Shown here one piece after another: positions 38,237 through 43,604 of a DNA stretch of 43,604 nucleotides. How positions within the stretch are numbered: the stretch's first letter is position 1; every line of letters starts with the position of its first letter. Source of the stretch: a virus; the IMG/VR virus record IMGVR_UViG_3300023237_000592, positions 1 to 43,604 of that record. One strand, written 5' to 3'. The position numbers and the translations under genes are program-made. The notes below the pieces were generated by a model. It saw nothing but the letters and a program-made list of their open reading frames with translations. It searched no databases and was not told where the DNA came from.

Positions 38237-40252
38237 TTAAAAGTCCGTTAGTTGTCCAAGCACAGTATAACTTCCGCTGTTATTGAGAATAGTTAACGAA
38301 ACAGTATCTACACGACTTGTAGTTCCAGTAGGTTCTGAATTGCCTTGCCAATTAATAGTTTGGCCCGCACCACCTATCTGTACTACGTTTGGAATATATG
38401 CTGTGCCGCCCTGCACCAATACCAATGTGACTGCTGTAGCATAACTTGTGTCTAATTGTAAGTTTGTAAAGTTTGCAGTGAAGTTAGCACTAATACTTGT
38501 GTGGTAAAATATGTTTCCGTTTGCGCAATCATGTGCTACTGTGCCAGTGGCCCCAGTTAGTGTGCTAAATCTGTCTTGTGTGCCTTCTTCTAGTCTTAGG
38601 CCACTGTTAATTACAACTGTACCAGTGCCGTTCGGTTCTAGTTGTAGGTCTTCGTTGCTACGTGCTGTAGTAATCTTAAATCCGTTTACATCTAAGTCGC
38701 CACCTAGTTGAGGCGTCGTATCACTGACTACATCTGTAATACCTGTATCAGTTGCGTCGATTGTAATGTTACCTTCAGCGTCACTTGATGTGCTTACATT
38801 GGTACCACCTATAATCTTAATACCTTCTAGGTCACCAACACCACGCATTGTGCTGTCATCTGCCCCAACATAAAATAGTGGTTCGTTAAAATAACGTAAC
38901 TTTGCACGTTTCCAAATTAGTGTACTGCCGTCATATGCAACTGTTGATTTGTATAGATAGTCATCGTTCTGACTGAATAAGTTGTCTGCATCACCAACCG
39001 CACCAATACCATCAAGTCCAAAGTCTGTTCTTGGTTGAAACGAAATTGTATCTGAGTTTGTCTCTAATGCGGCAACACCCTTAACATTTAAGATAAGATT
39101 CTGATTGGATGCGGCACCAGCGGCACTAATTGTATTACCATCGATGTTTATATCATCTACATCTAATTCAGTAAGTGTTCCTGTTTTATTAATACCATCA
39201 ATAATTGTTGTACTGTCATCACCAAATACACTACCAATTAAGTCACCGTCTACAACACCAGTTAAGTTACCAGTTAAGTTAAATGAGGCGTTGGATACTG
39301 TGGCGCCGTTTAAATTTACTGTGCCAGAGAAGGTTGCTGATGTGCTGTTGTTTATATCAGCAAGTAGTGTTCCTGTTTCATCTATAACAATAGATGAATC
39401 TTTCATCAAGTATCTGTCTACTTGTGTTTCATCACCATAGAACACACCAGCAGTAATAATTGCATCGCCTGCACCAGTTAATGTTGTAAATCCCGTAATT
39501 GTTGTTGCATTTAGTGTTGTAATTGTGCCACTTGTGGAATTAATAGTACCAACTATTTCGTTAGCACCACCATCTACTAGAATAGTACTGTCGTTGCCAA
39601 ACACACTACCTACTAGGTCTCCATCAAGTTGACCATCTACCGCTATATCGCTCAGAGTCAATACAACTGCGCCTGTTTCACCATTAACACTAGTTACTGA
39701 TTCTGTGTAACTAATTACACCACTTCCGCTATCGTAACTAATACTGCCTGTCGCACTTAATGCGGCTCTTGCTCTAGTATTAGTGTAATATAAATTTGTG
39801 CCTTCAATAAGATTAGTTGTTGTGTGGTTGCTGATACTACTAACTGTGCCAGTAACATCACCTGTTAAATTTCCAATGACATTGGCACTTAATGATGTGC
39901 TTAGTGTTAGAGTACCTGTAATACTGACTGGACTATCCAATACAACACTACCCGTACCAGCTGGATCCAGTGTTATATTGCCGTTAGTATCTGTACTTGA
40001 GAGCGTGTTACCTGAGATAGCAAGATTATCTATCTTAACTTTTCCAGTGCCATTGGGGTCTAAGATAATGTCCCCATTAGAGTTCGCTGAACTTAAAGTA
40101 TTACCACTAATGTCTAGGTTGCTTAATGATTCGCCCCCTAGTTCAGTATAGAGCTCTAGGAAGTTATCATTGACTTTGTCCATAGCATCACGGAGTTTAT
40201 CTCCCGTGCCGTCATTCTGAATGGTACCTATGTTAATTGTCTGTCTTGCCAT
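38237..40252 (-). CDS. Tail-fibre protein with tandem beta repeats
   Basis: 671 residues. The N-terminus ARQTINIGTIQNDGTGDKLR with AMDKVNDNFLELYTEL is shared with the gene at 40262. Repeats of about 30 residues follow, such as ISGNTLSSANSNGDIILDPN and ISGNTLSSTDTNGNITLDPA, each with NGTGxVxI, as in elongated phage fibres. A GDxxGSVFGDDSTxIIDG unit recurs three times. A YDGSTLIWKRAK module sits near 445, and the end (YIPNVVQIGGAGQTINWQGN) may be the tip domain. AAGGAT five bases before ATG supports the start. It is likely the receptor-contacting fibre. Confidence 0.82.
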   Translation of the reverse strand: MARQTINIGTIQNDGTGDKLRDAMDKVNDNFLELYTELGGESLSNLDISGNTLSSANSNGDIILDPNGTGKVKIDNLAISGNTLSSTDTNGNITLDPAGTGSVVLDSPVSITGTLTLSTSLSANVIGNLTGDVTGTVSSISNHTTTNLIEGTNLYYTNTRARAALSATGSISYDSGSGVISYTESVTSVNGETGAVVLTLSDIAVDGQLDGDLVGSVFGNDSTILVDGGANEIVGTINSTSGTITTLNATTITGFTTLTGAGDAIITAGVFYGDETQVDRYLMKDSSIVIDETGTLLADINNSTSATFSGTVNLNGATVSNASFNLTGNLTGVVDGDLIGSVFGDDSTTIIDGINKTGTLTELDVDDINIDGNTISAAGAASNQNLILNVKGVAALETNSDTISFQPRTDFGLDGIGAVGDADNLFSQNDDYLYKSTVAYDGSTLIWKRAKLRYFNEPLFYVGADDSTMRGVGDLEGIKIIGGTNVSTSSDAEGNITIDATDTGITDVVSDTTPQLGGDLDVNGFKITTARSNEDLQLEPNGTGTVVINSGLRLEEGTQDRFSTLTGATGTVAHDCANGNIFYHTSISANFTANFTNLQLDTSYATAVTLVLVQGGTAYIPNVVQIGGAGQTINWQGNSEPTGTTSRVDTVSLTILNNSGSYTVLGQLTDF

Positions 40253-40261
40253 TGTTTATCC

Positions 40262-40648
40262 TTACCAAGTGCTTATAGCGGTTCTTGCCCAAATTGCTGT
40301 TGATCCGTCGTAGGTTCCTGTACAAACATAGATGTAACTGCTGTCCCATGCTACCAGTCCTGCAACATCACCACTTGCGCCTATGCTTGCGGCTGGCGTC
40401 TTACTTGTACTAATTTTAAACTGGTCATCATCTATAACAACCAGTCCTGTACCGTTAGGATCTAGTGTGATGTTGCCGTTAGTATTAGTGCTTGCGATGG
40501 TATTGCTACTAATGTCTATGTTTGTTCCAACGGCTGATGCGCCATAAACTTCCTGGAAGTTATCGTTTATTTTATCAAATGCTGATCTTATAGGGTCGCC
40601 TGTGCCATCGTTGGCACTAGATCCAATATTAATAAGTTGTCTTGCCAT
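40262..40648 (-). CDS. Short tail-fibre paralog
   Basis: 128 residues: the N-terminal ARQLINIGSSANDGTGDPIR with FDKINDNFQEVYG, one beta repeat (ISSNTIASTNTNGNITLDPN), then SYIYVCTGTYDGSTAIWART. This is a condensed version of the next gene, joining that gene's base to the terminal module of the 34992-35738 protein. It could be a fibre connector or chaperone, or a domain-shuffling intermediate. The AAGGA ribosome site lies in the stem of the hairpin at 40659-40702. Confidence 0.75.
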   Translation of the reverse strand: MARQLINIGSSANDGTGDPIRSAFDKINDNFQEVYGASAVGTNIDISSNTIASTNTNGNITLDPNGTGLVVIDDDQFKISTSKTPAASIGASGDVAGLVAWDSSYIYVCTGTYDGSTAIWARTAISTW

Positions 40649-40658
40649 ATTAAAGTAT

Positions 40659-40702
40659 CCTTGATTACTGTTACTGTTATTTATTAGTTTCAGTAATCAA
40701 GG
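40659..40702 (-). promoter_or_regulatory. Hairpin hiding a ribosome site, with a late promoter in its loop
   Basis: Minus strand CCTTGATTACTG (40702-40691), 20-base loop, CAGTAATCAAGG (40670-40659): a perfect 12-bp stem. The second arm contains the AAGG of the ribosome site for the gene starting at 40648. The loop contains AATAAATA (40685-40678), a one-mismatch late promoter whose +1 would be near 40672, after the first arm. Read-through RNA should be untranslatable, whereas late RNA lacks the first arm and is free. T4 gene e uses the same design. Confidence 0.7.
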
Positions 40703-40709
40703 ACTAAGT

Positions 40710-41033
40710 TTAGCTTGGAGTAAATGATGATCCGCATCCGCAAGTAGATGCGGCATTGGGATTTTTTATAGTAAAGTTATCACCATTGATATCTTGTTCG
40801 TAACCTATTGTAACTCCCTGGAGGTATGCGCTACTCATTGAGTCCACCAGTACACTAACATCACCTTCCGTTATAACGAAGTCGTCTTCTTCCTGAGTTT
40901 GCTCAATAGCAAAGCCGTACTGGAAGCCTGAGCATCCACCGCCCTGAATAAAGATACGTAACTTTGATCCAGGGTTTTCCTCATTTAAAATAGTAGTTAA
41001 TTTAGTTAAAGCTGATTCAGTTATTTCAATCAT
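40710..41033 (-). CDS. A-type iron-sulfur carrier (IscA/ErpA-like)
   Basis: 107 residues with the three conserved cysteines: Cys34 in GGGCSGFQYGF and Cys98, Cys100 in STCGCGSSF. DSMSSAYLQGVTIGYEQ and FTIKNPNAAS are family segments. It accepts and delivers [2Fe-2S]/[4Fe-4S] clusters to apo-proteins. The ATG overlaps the TGA of the ferredoxin gene (ATGA), so carrier and likely client are cotranslated. IscA-like genes are known in marine phages. Whether it is the erpA, iscA or sufA type cannot be settled by eye. Confidence 0.9.
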   Translation of the reverse strand: MIEITESALTKLTTILNEENPGSKLRIFIQGGGCSGFQYGFAIEQTQEEDDFVITEGDVSVLVDSMSSAYLQGVTIGYEQDINGDNFTIKNPNAASTCGCGSSFTPS

Positions 41034-41269
41034 AGTAAGTGCCTCTTGTTTCCTATACTAGTATTTAACACAGGATTTAGATCATCAGCATCTGGGTAAG
41101 GCTCAGACGTTTTAGTAACAGGTTCCTTGTCCTTGCTTTGTTCTATAGAATACTGTAGGAAGAACTCTAGTTCTTCAGACATATTTGTGTCTGCTTTAAT
41201 CGCTCCTGCTGGGCACTCTGGCTCACACACACCACAGTCAATGCACTCTTCAGGATTAATTACCAGCAT
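41030..41269 (-). CDS. FdxA-type ferredoxin, C-terminal part
   Basis: 79 residues. VINPEECIDCGVCEPECPAG has the CxxCxxCxxxCP signature and matches the second half of the 7Fe FdxA ferredoxin, followed by the FdxA-specific acidic tail (EELEFFLQYSIEQSKD, then EPYPDADDL). The first half lies in the same frame upstream (41300-41368), cut off by a TAG. Expressed alone from this ATG (weak AGGA site at three bases), it could hold one [4Fe-4S] cluster using its four cysteines. It is coupled to the Fe-S carrier gene downstream (ATGA). Confidence 0.8.
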   Translation of the reverse strand: MLVINPEECIDCGVCEPECPAGAIKADTNMSEELEFFLQYSIEQSKDKEPVTKTSEPYPDADDLNPVLNTSIGNKRHLL

Positions 41270-41299
41270 TGTTCCTGCATCGTAAAAACAGTCTACTAG

Positions 41300-41368
41300 C
41301 TAAGGGCAGACTTCAACACAATCTGTATACTTGCATTTAATACAAGCGTCGTTCACGATATATGTCAT
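41300..41368 (-). pseudogene. FdxA ferredoxin, N-terminal part ended by in-frame TAG
   Basis: ATG at 41368-41366 encodes [22 protein letters not shown], then TAG (41302-41300). FdxA continues VDCFYxG after CP; here the reading frame resumes as CTA GTA GAC TGT TTT TAC GAT, that is L-VDCFYDAG, and runs without shift into the 79-residue part. Relative to the family the sequence has just six extra bases (TAG CTA). The four cysteines of the first cluster are intact. So this is a full FdxA gene interrupted by an amber codon, whether by mutation, sequencing or assembly error, or deliberate readthrough. Confidence 0.75.
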
Positions 41369-41382
41369 AGTCCGCCTAGCCC

Positions 41383-41479
41383 TCCCTGTAGGGATTGCCG
41401 ACCCTGATCGGAACATACTTGCGTATGTCTATAATGTGTTCTATACATTCTGAATAACCTCCAAATCTGATTTTAGGTT
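41383..41479 (-). ncRNA. Structured leader of the ferredoxin gene
   Basis: The 120-base gap between the stop at 41489 and the ferredoxin ATG at 41368 folds, on the minus strand, into a string of small hairpins. The pairs are AACCT/AGGTT (41456-41460 with 41475-41479), AATGT/ACATT (41433-41437 with 41445-41449), ACATAC/GTATGT with a GCAA tetraloop (41413-41428), CCGA/TCGG (41398-41401 with 41408-41411) and TCCC/GGGA (41383-41386 with 41391-41394). It fits no tRNA and no riboswitch I know. It could control the ferredoxin or be a processed small RNA. Confidence 0.4.
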
Positions 41480-41488
41480 TATGGGGTA

Positions 41489-41704
41489 CTACTGACTGCC
41501 AATATTAAGCCTAATAGAAGATATAACAAACTCAATATCCTCGTTACCAGTATCGATTAGGTTAGACTCAACAAGTTTTTCCTGTACTTGAGTAACTGAT
41601 ATATTGCCACCAAAACTGCGTTCCCACAGTTCCAGTAATACTGCATGTGCCTGTGGGTTGGCTTTTATTCTTTCTAGTGTCTGTGCTGTGACGGTTATTC
41701 CCAT
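41489..41704 (-). CDS. Small hypothetical early protein
   Basis: 71 residues: GITVTAQTLERIKANPQAHA, then VLLELWERSFGGNISVTQVQ, a helical protein with a possible winged-helix-like ending (VESNLIDTGNEDIEFVISSI). Its start codon shares a base with the stop of the gene upstream (TAATG). It is part of the early operon from the promoter at 41929-41957. No family recognised. Confidence 0.6.
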   Translation of the reverse strand: MGITVTAQTLERIKANPQAHAVLLELWERSFGGNISVTQVQEKLVESNLIDTGNEDIEFVISSIRLNIGSQ

Positions 41705-41907
41705 TACTCGTAGTCCTCTGCGGTTAGCCTGTTCATCATGTCAAGTATTTTCCCAAGTTGCATTTCTGGATCTTGCACTGGAACGCATCCTGCTTTTACG
41801 TTCTGGAGCCGCCATTCATCAGCGTAGGTCAAACACTCGTACTCGTTACTGAATGTGGCTACGTTGCTAACACCCATTGCGGTTACTAAAATAAGTTCGT
41901 ATAACAT
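41704..41907 (-). CDS. Small secreted or membrane-anchored early protein
   Basis: 67 residues from ATG at 41907-41905, chosen over the frame's upstream ATG at 41925 because AAAGGAG sits directly before it and the upstream ATG would lie within the promoter's initial bases. MLYELILVTAMGVSNVATFS is hydrophobic, resembling a short anchor, followed by ECLTYADEWRLQNVKAGCVP with two cysteines. First gene after a strong early promoter, so it may be an early host-takeover protein. No family. Confidence 0.6.
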   Translation of the reverse strand: MLYELILVTAMGVSNVATFSNEYECLTYADEWRLQNVKAGCVPVQDPEMQLGKILDMMNRLTAEDYE

Positions 41908-41928
41908 GATATCTCCTTTAAGCATAGT

Positions 41929-41957
41929 ATTATACGCTTAATTCAGGTTGATGTCAC
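41929..41957 (-). promoter_or_regulatory. Early promoter of the ferredoxin / Fe-S carrier operon
   Basis: Minus strand GTGACA (41957-41952), 17-base spacer, TATAAT (41934-41929): eleven of twelve consensus positions. Downstream are AAAGGAG and the start at 41907, then the 71-residue gene, structured leader, ferredoxin and Fe-S carrier. Confidence 0.85.
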
Positions 41958-41965
41958 TCTATTTG

Positions 41966-42478
41966 TTATTCAAACAGTTCTTCTTCTTCACGCATGAACT
42001 GGAATTCTTCCATGTCAGGTGGTTCCTCACCAAGGGGGCCGTTAGTAATAACTTCTCTTGGTGGTAGCATGTCAAGTGTAGTATGAACTTCCTCATAGCC
42101 TGGCTTCACGTTAACCCCTGCACACATTCTACTAACTTCTGAAAACTGAGGTCCTAGTTCTAAGTTTTGATATTTTGCACACTGTTTAAGCAATTCCATC
42201 TGTTGTTTTAGTAATTCATTTTCCAACATGATTTTTTGATACCGTGTAGTACAGGTTCCAAAAAGCGGGATCCGCAATCTAATACCTACAGTTGCACGAT
42301 CATCAAGATATCCACTCAGATTTTGACCTGTGCCTGTATTGGTGTTTTGTGAATATTCAACATAGGGTTCAAGATCTGCTAACGCACAATGCCCCGGACT
42401 CATCCCTAAATATTGCGTCTGTTGTGAGTATGCTGATGTTGAGAATAATAAAAATAATAGTAAAGTAAGTTTTTTCAT
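41966..42478 (-). CDS. Secreted protein with signal peptide
   Basis: 170 residues from ATG 42478-42476; five extra codons exist upstream but the signal peptide MKKLTLLLFLLFSTSAYSQ starts here, with cleavage expected after AYS. The mature part includes two beta-like stretches (VGIRLRIPLFGTCTTRY) and a helix (KIMLENELLKQQMELLKQCA), four to five cysteines and a very acidic tail. The mid-section resembles a periplasmic beta-rich protein such as those co-operating with a membrane coiled coil. It begins one base after the stop of that coiled-coil gene. Function is unknown. Confidence 0.65.
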   Translation of the reverse strand: MKKLTLLLFLLFSTSAYSQQTQYLGMSPGHCALADLEPYVEYSQNTNTGTGQNLSGYLDDRATVGIRLRIPLFGTCTTRYQKIMLENELLKQQMELLKQCAKYQNLELGPQFSEVSRMCAGVNVKPGYEEVHTTLDMLPPREVITNGPLGEEPPDMEEFQFMREEEELFE

Positions 42479-42479
42479 A

Positions 42480-42959
42480 TCAGTACCCACCAAAGTCTAT
42501 TTTTTGTCTTAATTGCTGGATAGCATTTTGTTGTTGGTAGTAAGCATCTTTAAGTTGATAGTACGACTGCTCTAGTGAACGAAACTCTGCTTCCGATGCT
42601 AACATGTGTTGGTTATCTTGTAGGGCTTGTCCCCTTACTCTAACTTCGGCAATCCCAGACGCCATGTTGGTCATTTCAATCAGCATACGTTCACTGCCAT
42701 CTTTGTACAGGGTTTCAACACCTGCTAATCGAATCTGTAACTTTTCGATTGCACTTTGTACTCGACTGTCTAGTTTTTCGGTCTGAACGTTTGTATCTTT
42801 TTCGGTAACGTTCAGTGCCTGTTGCAGTTCGGCAATATGTTTTTCGTTAAATCCCACCGTTGCCTGCAATGTGTGGATATAACTTAATCCAACATACACC
42901 GAACTGATCACTGCCGCAATTGCAGGAATCATTAATACATACTTCCAGATATTATTCAC
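42480..42959 (-). CDS. Membrane-anchored coiled-coil protein
   Basis: 159 residues, GTG start with AGGA seven bases upstream. One N-terminal transmembrane segment (YVLMIPAIAAVISSVYVGLS) is followed by heptad-patterned helices (NEKHIAELQQALNVTEKDTN, EFRSLEQSYYQLKDAYYQQQ). This type-II topology with long periplasmic coiled coil is the layout of i-spanin-like proteins, and the next gene encodes a secreted partner. However, the endolysin cluster is 20 kb away. A spanin-like pair is an inference. Confidence 0.65.
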   Translation of the reverse strand: MNNIWKYVLMIPAIAAVISSVYVGLSYIHTLQATVGFNEKHIAELQQALNVTEKDTNVQTEKLDSRVQSAIEKLQIRLAGVETLYKDGSERMLIEMTNMASGIAEVRVRGQALQDNQHMLASEAEFRSLEQSYYQLKDAYYQQQNAIQQLRQKIDFGGY

Positions 42960-43018
42960 AATAAGTTCCTAGGTTAACACCAGTACTTATTGTATTGGGT
43001 ACAAAAACTAAGCCTAAG

Positions 43019-43186
43019 TTAGTCTTCTTTTTTCCAAAGAGTCCAAGCGCCGTATGCAATAGCACCGTATGCTACTATACTTGCAATAGGTTTAAATATT
43101 AGAAATACCACACCAGCACCTACTAGAACAATACCGTCCCAACTTGTGCGCTCTGTTAATCGTGTTGTTACCCATTTAGTAATCAT
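43019..43186 (-). CDS. Small membrane protein, 55 residues
   Basis: Too short for the usual cutoff. ATG at 43186-43184 overlaps the TGA of the upstream gene (ATGA), with GGAGAG as ribosome site. It begins MITKWVTTRLTERTSWDG, with a hydrophobic stretch IVLVGAGVVFLIF and a second amphipathic one (ASIVAYGAIAYGAWTLW), ending KKED. Such proteins are frequent in marine phages beside secreted partners; function is unknown. Between its stop and the next gene (42960-43018) ACTAA and TTAGT pair before a short T run, a weak possible terminator. Confidence 0.7.
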   Translation of the reverse strand: MITKWVTTRLTERTSWDGIVLVGAGVVFLIFKPIASIVAYGAIAYGAWTLWKKED

Positions 43187-43545
43187 AATTCGTTCTCTCC
43201 TTGGTTATATCTGTTGTCTAATAGAATAAAGCTGTCGCCTGCTCCAAGTACACATGCTATGGTGTCATTTAACTCTAATAGCACCCACACATTTGAATCA
43301 TTGGTAAAAAGAACTTGATTATTCTGGAATTCGTCATCTTTATTTTGTGCTTGCCATACGACGTTTAAGCCTTGTGCTTTGATGCCTTCTAATACATACA
43401 TCAAGGACCAACAGTTCACCGGCTTAACCTGTTTGTCTGCTTCTATGTACTGGTCGGATTCCTCCTTTTCCAAATTGTCATCTGCAAGGCCAACTCCAAT
43501 TACAAAGCAAATGACAACAAGAACTGTGACTAGTATTTTCTTCAT
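43183..43545 (-). CDS. Secreted protein with signal peptide
   Basis: 120 residues from ATG 43545-43543. MKKILVTVLVVICFVIGVGLA is a signal peptide with likely cleavage after GLA. The mature protein is acidic with two cysteines (VNCWSLMYVLEG, TIACVLGAG) that may bridge in the periplasm. The same frame stays open to the window edge (reading WIPPVWSLPPELVGLEM), so a longer protein with an internal membrane helix cannot be excluded; a preceding gene in another frame ends in a TAG just before this ATG. Function is unknown. Confidence 0.6.
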   Translation of the reverse strand: MKKILVTVLVVICFVIGVGLADDNLEKEESDQYIEADKQVKPVNCWSLMYVLEGIKAQGLNVVWQAQNKDDEFQNNQVLFTNDSNVWVLLELNDTIACVLGAGDSFILLDNRYNQGENEL

Positions 43546-43604
43546 CTCTAATCCCACAAGTTCTGGAGGTAGACTCCAAACAGGCGGAATCCATTTTGTA
43601 TACG

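Noticed and set aside
41030-41368. Global amber reassignment (alternative genetic code) to explain the ferredoxin TAG
   Set aside because: Genes ending at 10076, 26133 and 32196 use TAG as their stop, where reading on would extend proteins into neighbours.
41030-41368. Programmed single frameshift joining the ferredoxin halves
   Set aside because: Both halves are in the same frame; a single -1 or +1 shift leads out of the ferredoxin frame.
41369-41488. tRNA gene in the gap before the ferredoxin
   Set aside because: A 5-bp stem with 7-base loop is present, but there is no acceptor stem, no T-loop TTCGANC and no D arm in the right order.
1-43604. Prophage signs, insertion sequences, CRISPR arrays or attachment sites
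   Set aside because: No integrase, transposase, direct-repeat array or tRNA-end duplication was found; the gene content is that of a lytic T4-like phage.

Overview
The window reads as a large piece of a T4-like (Straboviridae/Kyanoviridae-type) marine myovirus genome. The evidence is a T4-type replisome (family B DNA polymerase gp43, sliding clamp gp45, clamp-loader ATPase gp44), a gp31/GroES-like co-chaperonin, PhoH, MazG and T4-type late promoter boxes (TATAAATA). No integrase, tRNA, CRISPR array or insertion sequence was seen. Nearly all genes are on the minus strand, tightly packed with ATGA/GTGA overlaps. Only a methyltransferase and phoH (28519-29941) are on the plus strand. The host cannot be named from the sequence. 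The FdxA-type ferredoxin, bL33-like protein and sigma70-like early promoters fit a proteobacterial marine host; no photosynthesis genes are present.

Layout in plus coordinates (minus-strand transcription runs right to left). 1-71: start of a lipoprotein. 130-4421: TGT/DpdA-like transglycosylase (putative 7-deazaguanine DNA modification), a sulfotransferase, gp45 and a methyltransferase. 4445-8936: gp43, a membrane protein, a DsbA-like DNA-binding protein and two tandem cupin-fold dioxygenase-like paralogs. 8976-14123: a cluster of six proteins whose N-termini look like T4 capsid-targeting sequences ending in [L/I/F]-x-E, the gp21 protease signature. Among them are one with a sigma70 region-4-like C-terminus and a 914-residue protein with glucosaminidase and LysM domains. 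14157-18142: beta-sandwich proteins, two glycosyltransferases, structural and hypothetical proteins. 18102-21213: DnaJ and ClpA in one operon behind a consensus promoter that abuts the start codon. 21249-23187: probable lysis genes (M15 peptidase, lipoprotein, membrane proteins, holin-like) plus a ribosomal protein bL33 homologue.

23204-28484: two phage hypotheticals, then an accessory island (cupin, three sulfotransferase-like P-loop proteins, a class I glutamine-amidotransferase-like enzyme, a diiron ferritin-like protein). 28519-29941: the plus-strand genes. 29938-34895: HAD phosphatase, TagD-like nucleotidyltransferase, gp44, GroES-like, a fragment related to bacterial DNA polymerase III alpha, and MazG, behind a strong early promoter. 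34992-40648: late tail-fibre/virion genes. 40710-41907: A-type Fe-S carrier, a split FdxA ferredoxin, a structured leader and small early genes. 41966-43545: secreted and membrane proteins.

Regulation is unusually legible. Early promoters match TTGACA-17-TATAAT. Several (dnaJ, gp44, the 28484 gene) place the start codon at the expected transcription start, so their mRNAs would be leaderless. Late promoters read NATAAATA. At 40659-40702 a late promoter lies in the loop of a hairpin that hides the ribosome binding site of the next gene, the same arrangement known for T4 gene e. Genes missed by a 60-residue cutoff were found at 9392-9445, 9657-9812, 17184-17348, 41300-41368 and 43019-43186.
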